From assembly GCA_019614645.1 (NCBI GenBank), contig JABWDB010000001.1, positions 13,743,501 to 13,807,500 of the forward strand: 64,000 nt of DNA, in the 5' to 3' direction. The position numbers and the translations under genes are program-made. The first letter of the stretch is position 1. Each line of letters opens with the position of its first letter. This document shows, one piece after another, positions 35,025-47,677 of the stretch. The notes beneath the pieces are model-generated. The model searched no databases, was not told the DNA's origin, and saw only the letters and a list, made by a program, of their open reading frames with translations. This stretch comes from Stratiolaelaps scimitus (Eukaryota > Arthropoda > Arachnida > Mesostigmata > Laelapidae).

Positions 35025-37170
35025 TTGACTCGTAGAAACATGCTTGTAGGTTGCAGGATCTATGACATGTACCAGGTTTCAACATATATCTTGTGTTTAT
35101 AGCCTTCTGATGCATTTGGTCCAGTGCTATTTTATTAGGGATTCACTTCGAAAATTCCGCAGGGCAGTCCAAAAAAATGGCTATAATATAATTCTCTCCT
35201 TCCCAGTTCCGGGAAGAGCGCCTGCCGATCTAGGACACGAGATGCTTATCGGTCCGTACAAGCCGCATCAGCACATTGTGGAAGCAGCTCTAGAAAGACG
35301 GCCGAACTGATTTATGATTTTCGGTCCAGGAGACAAAGAGCGTAGGCCTCGATAATGCCAAGCCTCAGCGTTTATGGCTTCAATACCAAGAAATGAGTGG
35401 AGCGCCAGCGGGGACGAATAGCCGACACCATTTCTACTGTCAGCGAAAAAATTATGTTTCCGAACTCAGTAGAGCGAAAGCGGTGCACTGAACTCAGAGT
35501 TTATTTACGGCCGGAGTCTGAAAACTCTCCACCTTTCTAGGAACAAGCTCATGCTGAAAAGGAGATATTTACAATCGATTTATATGATAATGAAATATCA
35601 CTCCCTATGTGTAAGAAGAATATGATGTTACAATCATTTGGAACAATTGACGGTACCCTGTCAGCTAAGCAGGCTGACCATAGGTCAATGTCGCTGCATG
35701 AAACCTGCCGCCCATCGGCGTCTAAGACAAGCGCCATTCAAGGCGGTTTTTCAACCAAATACACACGGTTTTTTACCTTCAGTCTCGTCTACGGGGTCAT
35801 CACTATTGCTTGCAGAGTAGCGCAGAGGATAGATTCACGCAGAGGACCACGTTGCGTCGACATAATATATATATATATATATATATTCACCTGTTCATTA
35901 TGAGCACCTTATCGAGGCAAAGCCCTCTACTTTTGTATGAAAAACACGACGTTAGTACAAGTACAAAGCTTCCCTTTATGCTGACGTCCTATTTAGTGTG
36001 CAGTAGCTGCAAATTGTTCGGCTGATCAGGGCGAGGTTTTTTGCTTGCTTTATATGGTATCGTATATTTTACTTGCTGTATAAATATGCCTTAGATAAAT
36101 ATGTCAAATTGCAAATCTACATTGTTCTTTCTAGATTAAGAATATAATTAATATATACCACTGCTCGAAAACCTTCACTCTAGCGTTCGCCAATAATATT
36201 CATGTGTAAGTTCTTACTGATTGAGAGCGTTTTGAAGATTACGAAAAATAGTCGACTTACGTCATCAAAGGTAATTAATTATGTGACATCTATTTTACCT
36301 TGTATCTGACTCCTAACTAGCGCTGTGTTGTACAAACGGACATAGTCAGGTCCATGATCAATTGGTTGTATCTGAAAGCCACTCATATGAGGTTGGCTAT
36401 TTTGCATACGGTTAACGCCTACCGCTTCCCCATACTGACTACCTTTAGCTCTATCGGCGCAACATATCCTTCATCTGGCGCATTTTATTGCTCTTATCCT
36501 TTACTAAGAAATTGCACTTCTCATCGACGCCTGGGATACTTTCTTCTCGCCGAACTCACATCTGCATCTCTGAACTAAATAGTTGATATACACATCAAGC
36601 GGAACAGGGGGCCTTAGCCCGTCTGATGGCGGACGGAGGATCTATTCTGATCAGCACACCTTTAGCTGGTAGATAATAATAGCAATATCACCAGTTTGAT
36701 TCCAAATGCCAGCGACACAGGTTAACTCGAACGTACCAATGATTACGGTCAACATCATCACCTAGGTGAGTGTCGCGTTCAGCGAAAATTATTCCAAAAA
36801 ATGCATTTAGAGCACCTGAGCCGGCCACCAAGCCACCCGCTGCCATCCCGCCCTGAAATGTGACGTTTAATAAACTATTTAAAACTAGAAATAATTAAGT
36901 TAATGAGCCACCATACACACAAGCATTCCTCATTCCATGTAGAATAGTTCATACACAGACGAGGTTGTGACAAATTAATGCGAATCTGAAATCTCTGCCC
37001 CTTGCTGCGTCAACAAAGTGTACCTACTACTGCGTATTCCTAATGCTTCTCGGCGCCGACGCCGTTCTCTCCTTTCCTGTTGACCAAATGTCTGCACAAC
37101 CGAATATCATCCCCCTAAGGTCTTTCCTTTTAGAATCTACCCGTCTGGATCCCTTCTATCCCTGTAGGGA
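35025..37170. repeat. Segmental duplication, copy 1 (upstream of innexin relic)
   Basis: Several blocks match 43190-47220 in the same order: around 35112/43268 (GCATTTGGTCCAGTG-like), 35150-35210/43330-43390, 35320/43500 (CCAGGAGACAAAGAGCG), 36010-36165/45740-45885, 36350-36640/45890-46210 and 37020-37100/47000-47110. Similarity is estimated by eye and is well below identity, so the duplication is old. The copy ends where innexin coding similarity begins. Frames inside are short and not conserved between copies. An AT microsatellite is at 35864-35886. Confidence 0.6.
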
Positions 37171-38060
37171 GCCATGCACCGACAACTTCATATTTCGCCT
37201 CCACTACAAGTTTACCAAGTGTTTGTTTATAGCCTGCTCCTTCTTGTAGTTTTTATCAGCGCGTCGAAATTCCTATAGGGTGCGTACCAAATGAACACCT
37301 CAAAATACCTCAGCACGTCCTTGGTACGTACTGCTGGACGGAAGCTGCAGCTGGCTTGAAGAGCTCGTGGAACTCGGCAGGCCGGCAAGATGTCCCACCG
37401 GCACCGTGATGTTCACGCGAATAGTCCAGATACGAGTCGTGCGTCAACCGCCTACTACCACTGGACATTCTGTATTTGAGCCGTTCAAGCGGCCCTTTTC
37501 TACATTCCCCATTGCATCTGGAAGACAGGGCATGGACGAGAACTCGGCCAGCTCAGGACGAGCACGACAAAATGCTCGACCTACTCCGCAAATACTTCGT
37601 CAATAATAACGCACATTTCCGCGACTAACTGCTTTTGTTCTTGTGAGGTATTACCTTTTGAAAACGTTCTCAGTCAGCTGTTCCACATCGACCAGTTTGG
37701 CGGCGGCGGAGAATTCCCCACCTTCGGTTTCCGCGTGTTCGAGCTCCTGAGAGTAAAAAACTCCGAACGGGTAGACCCGATGACGAGGTTTGACTCGCCG
37801 CTCTGGCGATCGTATCCGCCACATCGCTGCCGTACCGAATTACTGTGATGTGTCATCCAGACGCCGGTCGCCGTGTACTGGCTAAATAGTAAGCACCGCG
37901 TATTGAATCCATTGGATGTTCGCGCCGTCAGCATGGCGTGCAACAATGGCGGCTGTTTCTTGTTACCGTGTTCTTCAAAAAACCCTGACATAGGAGCACG
38001 CCATATGCTAGGCAATTCAGCTGCGTGCTAATATCGGAAGAAGCCCAGTGGATGTGGAAG
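37171..38060 (+). pseudogene. Innexin pseudogene, nearly full length but frameshifted
   Basis: Segments of an innexin appear in order in different frames: N-terminus and first membrane segment (DNFIFRLHYKFTKCLFIACS, about 37183-37249), first loop Cys-Trp (TYCWTE), the YYQWV signature as TAYYHWT (about 37449), second membrane segment (AALFYIPHCIWK, about 37489-37524), second loop region (FGGGGEFPTFGFRVFELL, then VDPMTRFD, about 37696-37793), and tail (CNNGGCFLL-CSSKNPD). Stops and frameshifts separate them. It is closest to the Inx2-like gene at 53618 among those in the window. Confidence 0.8.
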
Positions 38061-41000
38061 AGTGTCTCGGCGGGAAATGGAGCAAGCAAGAGACCTGAAA
38101 AGCTAAAATTATAAAGGTACTAAGGCAGATAAACATTGAAATGCTGAGCGTTAAGCGCTGCATCTATCCCCTCCTCGCAATACCTCGCCGTGGTGATACC
38201 TGCATCCGAAAGGATAATCCAAGAGCGCTGTGCGAATGGTGGCCACGGTTAAACTCTTGTCTAGCGAGCGATATTGAGAATATGCAAAAGTTTCATAGGC
38301 AGGCAGACATACAATGACTTACAAGTGCGGAGTTGGATTGAACAAATTGTATTATAGGTCACAAAGTATTTTGGTTGTAACTTCTACATACCATAGCGAA
38401 CGCTAAAATGGGTATTCACATGTTACATAAGCGTAAAGTTCGCTTGCACTTTGGAAGGTCTGAGACTCTTCTGTAGACACATTGCTCCTTCTCGTTGACG
38501 ATCGTCCGTACCAACATGCACAAATTTCCCTGTGTTAAATATCTGTATGATTATAATATGTATGTATCTTCGTTTGTTACGTGTATGTTTGCTGGTGCTG
38601 GTGTCAGTTTGTCATGCATTGAAATCCTGGTAACGATGGCTCTTCCTTTGCGATTGCCACGTTTTCTCTCTTATGGAGAAATTTCAAGCTGTTTCGGGTT
38701 TGCCTGCAGCGAGATCGAACGTACTGCTCGTGTCCCGAATCACTGTTTGTAGTGTGCTTTGGGTCGCATCTACCAGCTGTATTTACAGCATAGAGAGTTC
38801 ACATGTGGGCAAAAAGAGCGAATGGTCTCTTCCACAACGAGCTGAACACGAGGATGGTCGCATTTCGAATGGCGCTAAGGCTTATTGTAGTGGTGTCTTA
38901 GGTCGACTTGGTATGATCAGCTAGTCGCCGTCCACTTGGCCAAAGCTATTTCTTTCGTCTATCTAACTAACGTATGATACGTTAGTGATCGGATCAAATT
39001 CTCTCTACCCTCTGTGTGGTCGTTGTTTTGTGCCTAGGACGACCGAGCCGTCGATTTTTCCGTATAGTTACCTGTCGCGGTACTGTGTTGAATAGCTCTT
39101 GTCTTGCATATAGCTGAGATAGCGCATCCTCTTGATCACACGCCTGTAGCACCGTGTTCGTTACCAACGCGTACCGTATTCGTGAGTTGATTCGACGCGG
39201 CAATAAACTCCTCCTCCCAGGAATAGTCGATAGCTATTCAACGTTGTTCTCTATGTCGCAATTTAGCCCATCGCGTGTAATTAATGCTATGTTAATGCGT
39301 GCTATGTTAATTAGAGGTCGTGTGATTCACCGAGCACAGCCGACCTCTTAGAACTGCAAATAACACTCGCCACATTATAGCACGAAAGCCAATTAAGTAA
39401 TACCGAAGTGTTACTGGTACGATTGCGCCATACGAAAGCATTGTGTTGTCGTTAAGGCAAGCGCACATCGAAAGTGCAGTAAGATTGTTGCAAGCGTAAG
39501 CTATACGTCATGGCGCATCACACATCATATGTATATCTACGCATCGACTGTGTGCGGCCCTTGTGGCCATACTGACGAATTATAAGAATAGTGAGAATTA
39601 GTGCATTCTGAGAATAATGTCCCGCTCAATCTTTTTTTTTGTATAATCATGTTTGTCATTCTGTTAAATCATCTCCCGGTTATTGTGGTGGCGCAGTACT
39701 CATACCCATCTGTAACCGTTCCCCTCAAATATTTGATTATTGGTGTACAATTCACGTGCGAGTTAATCAGTGATGAATATATGTTTTCGTATCGTAAATT
39801 TGCTCAAGAGTTTGACCCGGATTTTTTATTTGCTTTCTTTTGATAACAGTTAGATAATCGCGTACTACCCTTATTAGTATAGTATATAATCTCTTTTTTT
39901 AGAATTAATTTATCTATAAATAGGCAAACCGATCATTGGTCATAGTCTAGCCCTAGTCAAAGAGAATCGGAGTTAAAATTCTGACTGCTTAAATGTGGTA
40001 CGCTTTATTGTACATCTTTTCATACCTCACCGACGCGATCTCCAACAAGTTTACTAAATATTTTCGATTATGGGGAAAGTTCCATGATCGACAGCACTGG
40101 CTTTCGACGTGGTGATGATGGAGCCTCGAATACTGATAGTTTCCTCATGAAAGTCCAACTAAATCTAAAATCGAAAATGACCATCATCAAGTAACGATCA
40201 TTTACAGACACATATATTTCCTAGTTGGATGATCTGTTTTATTAATGTTTAGTAAATATATCATCACACTACCTCATACTAAGATGCTGCCCTTTCGATA
40301 TCACTATAGGTAACGTGTAACGTAGAAATAATAAACAGGAATCATAAGGTTACTTTTTGTAATCCTCCTCAAGTGTGACCAAACTTGAGCATCTATACTC
40401 TGTCTACATATGGTAGGGTAACAGGTGGATTTCACTTATGCTGATTAGCTACAATACTAGCCTAAGCTCACAGCCCTAAGCAGAGCTAACATTTATGAGG
40501 TTTATTCAAACATACAGCTAACATTTGGTTCACGTCTAGCAGGCCTGTAAAATTATTTTAAAATTCCAATGGAACCCATCAACTATAGCAGGAGCCAACA
40601 TCGAATCACTGTGTTGTCCAGTATCATTGCGGATGTATTGTTCATATACTGACTAATTAAGCTAATTACCTAATATCCTTGGCATAGGAGTCAAAGACCG
40701 CGGATAAAGCGCGGAGTCTAAAGGTATAAGGAGTAAGGTTCGACCTGAAAAGGGTGACGCTAGTTAAGAACAGTAGCGATGGTAGATTTTGAGCTGAAAC
40801 TAATTAGGCTGGGAGAAGGTGCTACCTAGTTACGGTATTCATACGATGCTGTGCACATATATTCGTTTATTGGCAGATATTTCAAATAGCTCATGATTGC
40901 ATGCATCTTTCCCACGGGAAAAGGTTATTCACGCAATATTTTCAGGCAGTGAATCCCGGTAGAATATTTCTGTTGGGCCAAGTCGACCCGACCCCTCGAT

Positions 41001-41409
41001 TGTCTCAAATATTGTGCTTTTCAAGTTTGGTAATTTTAACTCTAGGACCTCTGTCCACTTTCCGTCTGTGAACAACTCTTGTGGTCAACGGGGTGTCTCT
41101 AGAAAGATTATATCGACATCTGCAAGACACATACCCCGCAGGGGTATTTTCTACTTGTTGTAATCAGTCTTTGTCCGCTCTTTTTTTTGTCTTTTCTGAG
41201 TTGAATACCATACAGGAGCCTAGTAAATTGTCAATGATTCGACATAATTTTTGAAAACATTGATATACAATGTGGATTCCTGTAATATGAGAGAATATAA
41301 TACAACGACGTGCGACGTGTTGCTCAGAAACTACATCAGTTGCGTGTTCGGCGTCTTTGAGGGCGAGTGAAGTAATTGATCATTTCACTACCCAAGCCCC
41401 GAATAGCGT
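38061..41409. other. Gene-poor stretch
   Basis: No exon is supported. Sequence just 5' of the LINE relic (minus-strand downstream, 41000-41400) may still be LINE-derived 3' sequence. No microsatellite of note. Confidence 0.4.
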
Positions 41410-41740
41410 GAATCGACTTCAACTTAAGACTACCAATAAGTATATATACATGATTAGGTTTTTCCAATCCCAAGTGGAGGATAGCACATCTCTCAATTAA
41501 CAATTTAATCAATTAATTGTCCACTCGTGTAATTTGTTTTATGCAGCTTTCCAGGAGTTATACAATTTGCCAGTTTCAGTATTGATCCTCGGATACAATT
41601 TGACATCATCCGCAAATATATTTCTACCGATACTTCCACTGGCAGTGTGTATTATACATAGTCGAGTTCATCTAAATTTTTTACGTACATCAAATGAGCC
41701 AATATGGTTCCTCGAGGGCAACCAGAACTTGCACACGCTG
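41410..41740 (-). pseudogene. LINE reverse-transcriptase remnant (CR1/Jockey-like)
   Basis: The minus strand reads, in successive frames, SSGCPRGTILAHLMYVKNLD (the SGVPQG-VLGPLLF block), then IFADDVKLYPRIN (catalytic FADD, about 41587-41619), then CAILHLGLEKPNHVY (the KC-VLHLG block, about 41445-41492). The three motifs are in the order and spacing of CR1/Jockey reverse transcriptases but in different frames. It is distinct from the LINE at 3653. Confidence 0.7.
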
Positions 41741-42735
41741 AGTCCGAGTACATATTAAGCAAGTTATTTTGTTAAATTGATTTTTACCGAATTTTGGCGA
41801 AGGCATCATACAAAAGCAAAACGCAAGAGGTTTCAGAAAAGTATTTGTGCACTGCATTTACAATAGTTTAGTTGAACAGTGAGAACAATGCTGAACCTAA
41901 CTATAGTTAGAATCGCCTAATCATAATATACGTAAGTTTATATCAGAGAGTCTATATTATGGTTTATACTGCAAGCCTACTATACTGCAAGTCTACACTA
42001 TATGGAGTGTATGTAGGGAACGTGGATATATCCTCTATGAAGTAGTATGTAAATTGGCCTGTGTGCGGCCATTTGATTTATTCCCAATCGTATTTAAAGA
42101 ATTGGCCCAAATTGCTAACTTCGATATTTTAAAGCTAGTTGATATTTTCCGTAGTATTCTATTTTTGACAATATGAGCCTCGCGTCCTGTCATAGATTTA
42201 GTGAGTATCACTTAAATGCTTCGTCCATGTTATCCACAATTCAACAATCACACTAGGCAAGGTTAGCGCAAAATATTAGAGAAAATTTGGGTTTGAACTA
42301 ACCACGCTGAGACGGCCAATTGTAATTTAAATGTCTACGCAACGACGTCACTCACAGATATCGAAAATATCATAGCAGTGTTCAAGTTATCGCTTGAGAA
42401 ACCTCAGTTTAGAAAATTGAGGGAATCACCGCTATCGTTGAGGGTTTCAAAAACAGATCTCGTATATAGGTACGCAATATATATGGAAACCCTGAATTGT
42501 GAAAGCGATGACAAGCACCACCCCTTTTGCGCCACCGGTTAGCGATCAACATAGTGCGTTTTTGTGTTGTATTGTATGTCCCGGAGATTCGGAATATATA
42601 GAATTTCGCACATTGGCAAAATTGAAGTGAGAACCTCAATCAGCACGCTCACTAAGATTAATTTTTCGAACGTGATGGATCATTTGGTGATCATTATGGT
42701 GTATGTTGGTGGTTGGTACGAATACTGCCATATAC

Positions 42736-42766
<31 letters not shown>

Positions 42767-43189
42767 CAGTTGGTTCGTTCTGCTGGACCTAAGGCCTATT
42801 ACCTGTTACCGTTGGTCTTTCATGTAATCTAGCATTGAAATACCAATAATGTTCATCGAAATAAAGCAAGCAGCTTGCTATTGCGATAGACTAGTGATAT
42901 TTAAGATGGCATACAACACATTGCGTCGATACCCACTGAATTAAGGCCAAGAAAAATGGAGGACATCTTAAGTTGCATCAGAAAATACTATCGGCTATCC
43001 GTTTCTGCTTGTCTCTCTCTACGTTTATCTTGTTTATAAGATAAGCTCTGCATTGCAGTGTATTGTAAATCAACCACGTTTATGGATGATCTGCTTAGAT
43101 TCCTGAATTGACAATACCCTTGTCGATAGTGATCCTATATACTCGTTCCCCTTTTAATTCGGGACCCGTAAGACAGGAATCCGTTCAGG
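41741..43189. other. Gene-poor stretch with microsatellite
   Basis: An AT run followed by an AC run lies at about 42739-42766. No exon is supported; earlier domains of the adjacent LINE relic were not recognisable here. Confidence 0.4.
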
Positions 43190-46100
43190 ACGGAACGTGT
43201 TTTTAAATAGAACTACCGATTACATGCGTCAAGTTTCAGTAAACTCTCTGTATGCACGCCTCCTAATACATTTGGTTTAGTGATATTTAATTTAAGGGTT
43301 CATTACAATCGTTTCTCAGACCAGCCAGTTGAAGGGCAGTCAAAAACTGGCTAGCAACTGTAATTCTCTCCTTTCCAGTTTTCGAAAGAGCAACTGCCAC
43401 CTAAAACACCAAGAGACGTTTACCGGTCAATCAGTAGGTCTCGTATCAGGAAATAGTGGAAAAGCCTAAGGAATACAGTTGGACTGATCTATGGCTTTCA
43501 GTCCAAGAGACAAAGAGCGATATTGCTAATACCAAGCGTCGGGCAAATGACTAGAAGGTCAGTGATGACGAATCGGCAACACTTTTTTTACTCTTAGGGA
43601 AAAATGATGTTTCTGAATTCATCGGAGCGAAACAGAGCTAACCTAACTAAAAAATAAAATATCAGAGTTTATTTACGACCCGAGTCTGGGGAATATTTAT
43701 TGAATTATGTTCCAATTATTTGTAACTACTCGCGGTAACACTACTGTCAGTTAAGCGAGCTTGCACGATATATTAGCTTCGCTTAATCGCAGCCAAAAAT
43801 ATTACGTATTCATTCATAGCATTCCCGTTTAGAAGGGGCCCTCTGTTGGGGCATACAGTTTAATGCAACTAATTTCATTTGATTATGATAATACCTACTG
43901 ACGCCACAGAAATGAATCTATGCACACCTTTCAATTCGGCTTATGGAATCACGTCAACCGATCAACTAGAGCACATCATTTATAGTTCGGCAACTTCCTT
44001 GTTTTATGCTTAGATATTACAGAATCATAGCATGATAGCAAATGAGCATTTTTATAGTCTTGGCGAAAATGCTGTGAAGTAACGGTAAACCGTTAAACAC
44101 AAGCTCGAGTTAGTATAAGCTCAGTCTTACAAATGTTTCATGTTTGCGAATCTGCAGCTCTCCAATCTCGTGTTACCGATTGATTCGATATATAATAGAA
44201 TTAGTATCTTCAGCGTACCCAATAATTCCACAAGCTGCAAAACTAAGGGCAGAAACAAATAATTACGTTAAGATAAGAAAGGTTTTAATGTGAATCAACT
44301 TGCAGTCGATAACGAATTCGTATCGGCAGTTTCGCAGTAAGCAGCTGCGTCGTAACTGACAAGGGATATATAAGTGATTAATGAGTCACAGCTCCACAGT
44401 ATTTTTGAAGGAGGTGGTCATACATATTTATATTGTACTCATAAATGACGACATGAACATACACGTTTTGAGACGGTGCTACCTCAAGAACGTTATCGGG
44501 TTCGTTATCTGGATTCGAATAGATAACAATATTAGATGGGAGATACACCAATTATGAGGAAATCTCGTCGACGAGCCGTGTGACAAGTACCCGTTCAATA
44601 ATACATTTTAATGAACGTAAAATTGGAGCTCGCCTCATAATCCCATGCGTAGAGTAAACTACTGATCACATGGACTCAACTGGGTCAACTGGGCGAATAT
44701 GATGAATACACGCTCACGTTATTCACGAGATTTCCGAGTTATTGACATGCAATCGTAGACCGATACAGCAGACGAACGTATTTATATTTACGAATATTTT
44801 TTGATTAGCTTCATAGGCCACCGAAATTCAATTCAATTCAACGTCGACCTGTTTTGCATATCTGCTTCGTAGAGAAGCGAACTGCCTGTCGACGTCGTGT
44901 CCACTTGGCGGCGCAAAATACGCCGCGAGCTTAAGGCGATTACTTATTTGTTTATTCAAAGGATTTTGTAGATTTCACCATTCGTCTTCCTCTCTGCGGT
45001 CATCACAACTCTGCGCTCTCAGACAGCTGAAGACATCAAGCCAACTGGGCCGTCCAGGAGCGCTTAGGCCGGCTGTAAAGTAACGAACTCCACGGGCTCG
45101 TTGTCTATAGCTCCATTCAGAGAGTGGCGGAATTAATTGGTGAAAGGCCTCTTCATAGTCCACTTCGGGGTCACGGGCGGCGGTCACTTTGAGCAGCGTG
45201 TTGTCTTACGAGTAACCGAAGACAGTCTGCTTGTCGTTTTACTAATAGGGGCTAGTCATGCCTACGGAGAGCTCTATATAGCCACAGAGATGATGCAACA
45301 AGAAGAGAATTAGCTTGAGCAGACCGATATCGAATTGGGTCAATAGGCTCTCATTCTTTGTAGCGGCCCATTCATCGATCCCGAGAAAAAGCCATTTGTT
45401 AAAATAGTAAACGCCGAAAGGTCGCCTATCATTAAGCGGCTGTACAAGGCGATGAAAGCAGATGCGGGGATGATAATGTATCGTGAGGTATAGTAAAGTG
45501 GCGATTCAGGAGAATTTTCTGTGTGACTTTTTAGTTTTATTGAAAAGTAGTCTTGATTTCGGTGGAACCGATCAGATTGGCCCACCGAATGTGCGGAGTA
45601 GGGACAGGGTATATGTGTACTACTTTAGATTAATATGACCACATATATTTTGCTGATCATTATCGGTACACCGAGCCAAAGTTCTTCTCCCTCTATCTGA
45701 ATGAAAAACGCGCGCCTACACGAAGTTACTCTGTAGGAGCTACAAATTGTTCGGTCGAATAGGATAGAATTTTCGTTGAACTTGTTGTGTTATCATTTAT
45801 TGTATTAATATGTCTTAATGAATTACGTTAAATTTCAAATCTATCCATTTTTTTTTTCTCAGCATTAAGAAAATGATCAGTATATACCACTGGGATGATC
45901 AATGTATGGTTGTATCTGTACGCCATTCATATGAGTTCGTTTTTTTGCATACTGTTCACGTTCGTCGCTTCCTCCTACTGAGATCCCACTTCTGTCAGCA
46001 TAGCATATCATTCACGTGGTGTATCTTATTGCTCCCGCTCTTCGTTCAGAGATTGCACTTGATTCTCATCGTTGCATGGGATAGTAGTTCTTCGCACTTC

Positions 46101-47220
46101 GAACTTGCATCTGTATCTCTGAGCCGATCTGAAAAGTCGATCTACAGATCAAGCGGAGCAGGGGGGGAGCGGGGCTTTATTCCGTCTGATGGCGGAAGGA
46201 GGATCTACGGCATTCCACACAGTTCGCATCGAAGGCCAACGAGGTTATGACAAATGAATGAGACTATCAACCGGTGTGTATGAACGTGGAGTCGAAATCC
46301 CTCATGGGAACCACATATGAACCGAAGCATGGTTAAATTTACAATTTTCTTGGGTACATTAGCCACTCCTCTAGCTTGCATGCATGTTGTTACATGGAGT
46401 TTTAGAAACGCTTCTTCCTGTAGCCAGCTTTTGTACCATTAGCGCTGTAATGTCAAGGACACTGCAATTCCGTGACGATGATTACAATAGATAGCGAAGT
46501 ATTGCTGTATTACGTTGCAACACGAGTCGGCTGTAGGCGTACAGCCTGGAAAAGATCGCTCCGTTCGGGAGATGCATGCCATATGCATGTTACGCAAATC
46601 GTAGGAAAGTAACTCGTAGTTATATAGTATCAACAAGGGGGACCAATTTAACCATTATCGAGAACACAGTCATATTCATACGTTTGTATTCGATTATCGT
46701 GATTACTTACAAATAGCAATGGTAAAGCATACGTTTGCGTGCATTTCCAGCAAAACACGATTTCAACTGAAGAGAACATTTTCTCGAAAGCCAGAAAACT
46801 CGAGCAGGAATAAGGAGATGAATAGAATGAGGAGATAGAACGGTGTATTTCCCATTGTTCTGCTTAGGTGCTTAGCTGTTCTACATCGGGTGTTCGTTGA
46901 TGATGGTGTAGGTCGTCGTCGGGGACCACTCCTGCGGCGCTCTCTGCTCGCCGGAGCTGGGGGACCCCCGCAGGACCCACCCCGTCCGATTGTACCTACC
47001 ACTGTGTGTAAGTATTACCCGTGCACCCGTATCATCCCCATCTCGCTGCTGGCAACTTCTATTTGCTTCTAGACACCGTTCTCCACTTTCCCGTTGATCC
47101 GAGTATCTGGAGGCCATCGAGCCGATCTATCTGATCCCCACCTCTCCTATTCACCCACGGTCTCCTCCGGTCCGACTCGTCTGGGCCTCTTTGGCCACGT
47201 GTCGGAGACGCGACAATCAC
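43190..47220. repeat. Segmental duplication, copy 2 (upstream of the Inx2-like gene)
   Basis: Diverged copy of 35025-37170 in the same orientation. It is longer because about 2 kb (43750-45690) has no counterpart in copy 1. Its 3' end (about 47030-47220) matches the sequence that in copy 1 leads directly into innexin coding sequence. Here it is followed by some 6.4 kb before the intact innexin, so 47030-47220 may be a 5' non-coding exon or promoter of that gene. Confidence 0.55.
44975..45217 (-). pseudogene. Unidentified coding-like relic
   Basis: The minus strand is open for about 75 codons (LLKVTAARDPEVDYEEAFHQ at the start, then IPPLSEWSYRQRARGVRYF and a C-terminus ending EEDEW) but has no ATG and is preceded by an in-frame TAA. 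Minus-strand frames at 45330-45420 (KWLFLGIDEWAATKNESLL) may belong to the same relic. Composition looks protein-like; I do not recognise the family. It lies in the part of copy 2 that is absent from copy 1. Confidence 0.3.
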
Positions 47221-47363
47221 CAAAAACAACAGCAACAGAACGAGTACGCAGCAATGGCACAGCCGTTGAAGCCAGTCCTGACGCTCCTGGCGCCACCGCC
47301 ATCACAGCCGTAGCCACAACGGCGAGGTCTCGTCCGAACAGACCTTGTCTGAATGTGTCTCAT

Positions 47364-47368
<5 letters not shown>

Positions 47369-47401
<33 letters not shown>
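47369..47401. repeat. CT dinucleotide microsatellite
   Basis: Uninterrupted (CT)16 in the 5' region of the Inx2-like gene. Confidence 0.9.
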
Positions 47402-47403
<2 letters not shown>

Positions 47404-47548
47404 TCTACAGCATATACAAGCATATATGAATATATCCATCCATAGTTAAGGAGTATGAATGCAGGGTGCCGGCCTCTTACGAAACTACCATTCGACGAGT
47501 CGGTCGTATATTCACTTCTTCCTGCTCGTTCGTGTGCGCGGAGTGACG

Positions 47549-47677
47549 ATGCGCCCGCTGTTGCTGCTGCTGCTTTTAGCCAGCGCCGAACGACGCTTGC
47601 AGCTACCAAACGCTCGGGATGTGAATAAGCCGATGTTCGTTGAGTGTGGATTTAGAGCAAGCACGATATCGTATTGA
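47549..47677 (+). CDS. Possible small secreted peptide (signal-peptide-like start)
   Basis: The frame starts MRPLLLLLLLASAERRLQLP, which has the basic-hydrophobic-small pattern of a signal peptide, and ends after 42 residues. The Leu run comes from a CTG repeat, which also produces such frames by chance. No partner exon or homologue is evident. Confidence 0.15.
   Translation: MRPLLLLLLLASAERRLQLPNARDVNKPMFVECGFRASTISY

Noticed and set aside
45873..46250. 125-codon plus-strand open frame in duplication copy 2
   Set aside because: The matching frame is not conserved in copy 1 (36350-36640), so it does not behave like a coding sequence.
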